A stretch of 64,000 bases of DNA, from the NCBI GenBank assembly GCA_949987565.1, contig OX465109.1:12478509-12542508 (forward strand). The letters are read 5' to 3'. Positions 58,246 through 64,000 of the stretch are shown here, one piece after another; positions within the stretch are counted from its first letter, which is position 1, and the number at the start of each line of letters is the position of its first letter. This stretch comes from Luidia sarsii (Eukaryota; Echinodermata; Asteroidea; Paxillosida; Luidiidae). The notes under the pieces are model-generated. The model did no database searches, was not told the DNA's origin, and saw only the letters and a program-made list of their open reading frames with translations. The translations under genes and the position numbers were made by a program.

Positions 58246-58441
58246 CTTTTCGTTGTAAATGCGCCCCGAGGCATCAATGGAGAGGAGCAGCGTGGCCATC
58301 TGACCGACGAAGAGGGCGTAGAAGGTGGCGCCTAGCATGATGCTGATGGTCGCTGCCCACATCTCCACCAGGTTGTGGGGCGTGTGCCGGCCTTAAGCCG
58401 ATGCCCAGCATGTGACAGATGGCCTTGAAGAAAGACCACGG
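58246..58441 (-). pseudogene. Frameshifted HCN pore/S6 exon, unit A
   Basis: The exon is 196 bp instead of 195. Plus-strand GGCCGAAGCC is GGCCTTAAGCC here (near 58392), so the minus frame reads GIG then shifts exactly at the selectivity filter. The S6 sequence beyond it is still recognisable in the other frame. The exon cannot encode a working pore. Confidence 0.8.
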
Positions 58442-58625
58442 CTTTTAATCTGTGTCCCCACCGTCAAAGAGAAGCGTCATTGACATCAAACTTCACGGGG
58501 GGTATGACGTAAATCAAGGCAGAGACATGCCTCGCTGGGGGGGGGGGGGTCGGCACAGACAATCACGCACGCGTCACAGTGAGTTTCCTTCACGTTATCG
58601 GTGAGAAATATCGCCGTTTTGAGCA

Positions 58626-58967
58626 ATGACGACAAGGTGCGTGGCTGCTGGATGTAGCACAACTTCCAAGGATGGAGTAAGCCTTCATCTGTTTCCGGTT
58701 GAACGGAATCTTCGGAAGATCTGGACGGCCAAAGTCGAGGTTACCAGAGCAAAGTGGTTTAGGCCCAGTGAGTCTTCGGCCCTTCGTAGCGACCACTTCG
58801 AGCCACCGTGCTTTGTCACGTACCTAGACGTCCTGTGCGGCACGACTTTCGAGAGGTTTTTCTGGATTTCTCTGCTTTTATTTACGTCAGCGCCCTCATT
58901 TGGAGTTGCCGCGAAATTCAAACAGGGGGATCATTTTGGACAGCAAAGTACCACACGTACACCATAA
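58626..58967 (+). pseudogene. THAP zinc-finger fragment, unit A
   Basis: The same THAP pattern and the same Arg at the third zinc ligand as units D and B. It has CGTTFERFF for CGTTIERFF downstream of the domain. Confidence 0.6.
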
Positions 58968-59259
58968 CCAATCATTCTTTTAAATTACATTTAATACACA
59001 CCAATAAATGGATATTTCAAGTAAAATACGATGTGAACATTTGACACTGCATGATATGGTTCCTTTAACAATGGTCGCTCTGTTGGCTTTTCCAGGAAAT
59101 GAAACTGAATCAACCATTTGCATTAACAAGCTGAAAGAAAAGAAAATGTTGAAATGTTGATGTGGTTAGCAGCCTTTCAAACTCCTGACCTCTCTGTGCA
59201 AACTTGGGGATTCCCAATTAGCTAAGCACATTAACAGGAATTGCTGTAGCTAAGAAGAT

Positions 59260-59260
<1 letters not shown>

Positions 59261-59328
<68 letters not shown>

Positions 59329-59664
59329 AGGTTAGATATAGAGATATGGAGACATAGAGATATGTAGAGACCGAGAGAGAGAGGGGGGTAGAGACAGAGA
59401 GAAGGAAATAGAGACAGAGAGAGGGGATAGCGACAGAGAGAGGGGGTAGAGATAAAACATACATATGGTGGGGATAAAGACAGAGAGATATGGAACGGGT
59501 GGCAGATAGATACATACAGAGAGGAGGAGGGATAGAGAGGGAGAGAGTGGAACAAAAAGGAGGGAGACAGAGACAGACACAGAATGAGACAAAAAGGAGC
59601 GGGGAGAGAGAGGGGGTAAGAGAGGAGGATGAGAGAGAGGGGTAAGGAGAGAGACAGAGTGAAG
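59261..59664. repeat. (GA)n microsatellite, unit A
   Basis: It has a pure (AG)n run of about 60 bp at 59261-59320, then imperfect units. The SINE leader fragment is at 59672-59716. Confidence 0.95.
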
Positions 59665-59872
59665 GAATATGTGCGGCAGATAATGGTTAAATGCGTCTGA
59701 CTGGCGCCCAACGCAGTTATTTCGTCTTTGTCGAATCCGATGGCACTGAAAATTGTAAGTTGACATTGTCGAAAACCAGCCAACCAGAATAAAAAAAACT
59801 CCTAAATAGTGATTTATCCCACCCGATTCTGGCATGCCTGTCTACAGTTATTATTAGTTATAATTATGGCGG

Positions 59873-60107
59873 TTTTCGAAATGAAGGCTTGGGCTCGGGC
59901 TTAGGCTTCGGTCATATTTATCTTACTCGTTATGATATCACAGGCATGTAAAAATAAGCGTTTGGCCCCAGTCTTGATGATAACCGGTACTCTGTACATG
60001 TCAAGCCAAATAAACTTCAAATTGGAAAACAAAACTCAATCTGGATTTACAGGTTTTGTCAGACGGAGACGAAGCCTGAGCCCGAGCCTAAGCCTTCATT
60101 TCGAAAA
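59873..60107. mobile_element. 235-bp inverted-repeat element, unit A
   Basis: The arms are at 59873-59909 and 60071-60107. Confidence 0.65.
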
Positions 60108-60333
60108 CGGGCTATGTCCGTGAGTTAAAACTACGTTAAAAGATCTAGGCTCACGAGCGGCTTGGTCTTATCTGGCTCGTAACGTCATCCAAATGATCCA
60201 AGGTAGGTTACGATTACTTAGCACGCAAGCACCTTTTTACAATTCACAATGATCAGTCAAGCTTACAAAAGCGAAATATACCGACAATCTGCACAAATAT
60301 TCAAGTATTTAATCCACAAAACTCTGTAATACT

Positions 60334-60615
60334 TTGCTGAGGAATACAGATTCACTTCGTGCAATCCAAAGTAATACCAATAAAACACCAAACCAATCGT
60401 GTCGTGTATTTACCAATTACGTTCACTTGTTTGAAAATAACACAGCAAAGATTAAAATATTAATAGACATGAAAGATGAGTATGCTATGAATAAAAAAGG
60501 GGTGCTGGTCAGACCTTATGGTGAATGTGGCGAATGGCAGTGCGTATTGTATGAAATCACAATCCGTTTTGCCAAACTCACCGCCATTTTAAATAAGTGT
60601 AATTCTAAAATGTAA
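60334..60615 (+). pseudogene. Conserved plus-strand exon-like segment, unit A (5' part deleted)
   Basis: It carries the same internal deletion as unit C, and reads KIKILIDMKDEYAMNKKGVL to a TAA followed by GAAG|GTAAGC. The ATG-started frame extends leftwards into non-homologous sequence. Confidence 0.35.
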
Positions 60616-60941
60616 ACGAAGGTAAGCTATTGTAAATATTCACAAGTTTGTTTTCATCGATTGCAAGAAAAAAGTGCATTGGAAAATGTAAAAAACTTCC
60701 GTAAATGATATTCGTCTTCATTACAGGGCAAACAGTAAACGCGTATGCTTGATTTAAGTGCTGTTGAACATTTTTTTAAGTGTGAAAGGCCTATGGTCAA
60801 TTTCGATCATATAAATCTGCTTAATCGTGAAGTACGAAACGTCTATCTTCAGTTGATTAAAGCAATAATGTCAATCAAATTTGCCTGATGCTTTAATTTG
60901 AATTAATATTAATAATAATCTGGCTTGTATCCGCATGATAT

Positions 60942-61297
60942 GTGACCTAAGATGGCTTAATGAGGCATCTACTCCAAAAGACCTTTACGAGTAAACAGCG
61001 TCTTAAGTTAAAGTATAAATGCATGTCAATATCAGATTATTTTTTTGTTTACATTTTCGGAAAGTTTATGTATTAGAGAATCATCTGTCCGAAGACATTT
61101 GTCAAAAACTTTATGTAAATATTGAAAGATCGTGTAATTTGTGATTGTGTCTACGCGTACCATGCAATCACAGTCGGTGTGCCGTGTGAATGACCTCAAA
61201 CTTTAGAGCCGTTTATCTCGAAAAGTGGTTTCCGTGACTGCGCGTTGCCTCGTCAAATTGTTTGCGTTCTATAACTTTGGATTTCGGCAACATATGG
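60942..61297. repeat. Dispersed repeat R1, unit A
   Basis: Orthologous to 25133-25490, with few changes. Confidence 0.55.
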
Positions 61298-61767
61298 AGA
61301 AAAATGATAAATGTTGATACGGACGAATCCGTCACCAGTTCTTTGGCATGATTTTGTTCCCATTGCGTTATTGCCTCGAATGAGGTACTGATTTTTATTA
61401 TATTGACGACTTGAACATAGAATAAAAGTCACTTTTCACAATTATAAACAATTACGATTACAATGTAATGTTATTTGTCCCGAAAAACCAGAATTTGCTC
61501 GGATGTAATTTGCATCTTCGCATGTCGTTCAGTTTCGATAATTTGGTTAACTGTGGTTTACTATGGAAGGAAGTATCCAAAAAGTTTTCACGCAAATTGT
61601 CCATGATGGTGCGTGGCTATCGCTAGTCTATATGCAATCATTGTGTATTGATCCGATACTAGTCTCAGCTCAAGTCCACGAAATGATAGCAATTTTACCC
61701 CATCGCACACGTATTGATGGTACTAGTAGTAATAACGTTTGCCTGCTATAGACGTTTGTGTTGTTTT

Positions 61768-63765
61768 TTACCCACCCTGCGTGGTAGTCTGGCCAGTCGT
61801 GCAGCCGATTAGCTCCAGACGACCACAGGGTGTGCCCGAGAATCCCGCGACTTTCAGTCGGATGATCTTGGCCGTCACCATGGTCCGGCCTGGCGACTGG
61901 AAAGAGACGAGCACTTGGCCTTCTGGAGGAAACAACCCAAATCTAAACTGCAAAGAAAAAAAAGTTTATTTTCAGTGAGATGAAATGTTCAAGGACTAAA
62001 AATGGATAGAAAAAAAATCCAGGCAGGCAGGCAGGCACACAGACAGACAGACACGCACGTAGACAAACAGACAGACAGGCATTCAGGCACAAAGGCAGAC
62101 AGACAGACAGGCAGTCAGGCAGTCAGTCAGACAGACAGGCAGGCAGGAGGCAGACGGACAGACAGACAGACAGTCACACAGACAGACATGCAGGCAGAAA
62201 GACAGGCAGGCAGGCAGGCATACACACAGACAGGCAGTAAGGGAGTCAGTCAGTCAGACAGAGAGACAAGAAGGCAGTAAAACAGGCAGGGAGTCAGGGA
62301 GGCAAGCAAGCAGGCAGGCAGGCACGCAGAGAGACAGACAGGCAGACACACAGACAGGCGGACAGACAGACAGACAGGGAGTCAGACAGACAGGCAGACA
62401 GGCTGGCAGGCAGGCAGTCTGGCAGGCATACAAACGGACTGACCGAGAGAGCCCTGATGAGAAACTTACAGTGAGACAAACAGCGACAGCAAATTTCATC
62501 ATATTATGAAACAAACGTATATAATAGCCGCCTCTGTGATTCATTGAAAGTTAATTAAAATGAAAGTCGATATAAACTAACGGTAACTGCTCAGGCCATA
62601 GGAAGGCTATGGGGAATATAGAGGATGAAATCTACAACACACCATAAAGGCTTGGACTCGGGCTTGGGATTTAATTTCTCTGACCCGTTACACTTCCACT
62701 GGTACGGGAGACCAAGTTCGGAGGGGGCTAAATGGTTCTTACGAATCGACCAGCGCCGACCCTGTTGGTGACGTATTTGAAGTAGTCGCCATCGTTCTCC
62801 TTGTATTGCACACTGTAGCCGCTGATGTAGTTCATAGTGTCGCCGAACGGTAACTGCCCTATCATGCCGTACAGGTCCACGGGAGCGTCGAGGGCGATCT
62901 CTATCCAGTTGGTGGCAATCGTCCCACTGGGGAACCAGGCAGAGTCTGGGAGGGAGGCGAGTTAGAAGCCATGGGAGTCACATATGACATGATAGGGCCT
63001 GGCTCACTCCAGGAGACGACCTGAAAGCCAATCATTTCCATAGAGCTGATGGCGCTGTTTTTAGCGTCTCAGAGATTTCTTTCTGTGTGTTGAAGCTTTA
63101 GGACCTTTTTAGCAATCTTCTGGGGCCCATTTTGACACCAATTTTGTTGAAATTGGAGGTGCCGTTCTCTGACAATGAACATTTTTTCAGGGCCATGGTG
63201 TAGTTTGACGGATTTTTTTCCATGATTGACTTACACTACATAAAAACATAACATCCAAAGTAAAAAAAAAAATTAAGGAAATCTTTTACATAATAGCTCC
63301 ATGCAATTATTAGTTCTTGGTGTTTCAGTATCAATATAAAATTCCTGCAAATTGGGAAAATTCAATAAAATCATAGGAAATTCAACTAAAAATACTGAAA
63401 ACATGAAAATAAGCCCCAAAAATTTATGGAATCATGAATAATTAATTGACTAAAATTAGACAACACATCAGCTGAAATTTTACACAAATGTTAATAATGT
63501 AATTCTCTTTTACCCTGCTGAAGATAATTTGAATCGATTATTGTACGACTGAGATCTGAGGAGTAAGCGGAATCCGCCCCCACCCGAGATGGTCAAAATA
63601 ACCCGGCTCTTTGAGGGTTGGTTAAATAATAATTAGACATCTCACCGCTGTTGAGTCGAGCCTTCACCACGGTGTCTGTTGTGAAGCGATCAACGTCGAA
63701 TGTAGACAGCTGGTCATCACGGATGGCACCGCTCTCCATACCGAGGGGCTGGCAGCAGGGACAGT
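61768..63765 (-). CDS. Gene A (partial): last F5/8C module
   Basis: Exons are 63646-63765, 62743-62945 and 61768-61947 in phases 1-1, 1-0 and 0. The gene continues past the right edge; by the gene C spacing its HYR-b exon should start about 50 bp outside. The last exon lacks the early TAG of genes B, C and D: it reads [15 protein letters not shown] and stops at TAA (61768-61770). The CAGG|GTGGGT donor motif of internal modules is also intact, so this exon could be terminal or could splice onward. It groups with gene C (NGDYFKY-type residues, KVAGFSG). Confidence 0.65.
62020..62440. repeat. (CAGA/CAGG)n array, gene A
   Basis: Counterpart of 26203-26640, with small unit losses. Confidence 0.95.
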
Positions 63766-64000
63766 CTGCAGGGGGTTGGGAGGGTGCATGGCCAGTAAAA
63801 CAATTGTGATTTAAAAAGAAAAAAACACCATCATATCAGACAGTAATTCATGTCGGATTTAGTAACTGGATATCACGATGGTCAAACTTTGAACCTAACA
63901 AAAGTCCCTCAACAGCTGTGAACTGAGAACAACACTGGCAGTTAACAGTTCGTGTCTATCGCAGGGATGCTGTATCAAGTTTCAAGAAACAGCGGTACAT
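63766..64000. other. Gene A intron, cut by the window edge
   Basis: It matches 27963-28197 of gene C. No exon is inside the window. Confidence 0.6.

Noticed and set aside
3161..58441. HCN exons as the C-terminal part of the HYR/F5/8C proteins (a secreted-module/channel fusion)
   Set aside because: Stop codons end the F5/8C genes before these exons, no S1-S5 segments are present, and one pore copy is frameshifted. A fusion transcript would be needed to revive this idea.

Overview
The window looks like animal DNA from an invertebrate deuterostome. The evidence is intron-split genes with consensus GT/AG splice sites, TATA-box promoters, AATAAA signals, hyalin-repeat (HYR) and F5/8 type C (discoidin) extracellular domains, an HCN-type channel exon, THAP zinc-finger sequence, a tRNA-like SINE and very abundant simple repeats. 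Amphioxus (Branchiostoma) is my best guess, but the sequence alone does not prove it. No prokaryotic features were seen.

The window is a head-to-tail tandem array on the minus strand. The same promoter occurs four times: at the left edge (copy E, whose gene lies outside the window), at about 19.48 kb (gene D), 31.75 kb (gene C) and 54.16 kb (gene B). Unit lengths are therefore about 19.5, 12.3 and 22.4 kb. A further gene (A) enters from the right and is cut by the window end. Each gene, read right to left, has a signal-peptide exon, a short exon of unknown type, one or two modules of HYR (2 exons) plus F5/8C (3 exons), and a stop codon in the last F5/8C exon. All exon junctions I could place agree in reading phase (1-1, 1-2, 2-1, 1-1, 1-0, 0-1). 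Gene D assembles to 635 residues and gene B to 636, both signal-HYR-F5/8C-HYR-F5/8C. Gene C has one module and has lost its first HYR exon by a deletion of about 562 bp. Gene A shows only its last F5/8C.

Between the end of each HYR/F5/8C gene and the next promoter, every unit carries the same cargo: a conserved plus-strand exon-like segment, a 235-bp inverted-repeat element (MITE-like), a GA array, a plus-strand THAP-domain fragment that has lost a zinc ligand, a minus-strand HCN pore/S6 exon, and a minus-strand exon with the end of a cyclic-nucleotide-binding domain, a stop and an AATAAA. The HCN exons look like the duplicated 3' end of a channel gene rather than complete genes. The unit A pore exon has a frameshift through the selectivity filter.

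Each simple-repeat family keeps a fixed place: (CCCTG)n 5' of each promoter, (GGGAGA)n in the HYR-a/HYR-b intron directly abutting the HYR-b acceptor, (CAGA/CAGG)n in the last F5/8C intron, and (GA)n next to the THAP fragment. Nearly all long uninterrupted reading frames in the window are artefacts of these arrays. The real coding sequence is in short exons.

The likely products are secreted, disulfide-containing adhesion or recognition proteins made from a locally expanding family whose members differ in module number and integrity. All gene models here are inferences from splice signals, reading phase and domain motifs. No transcript evidence was available.
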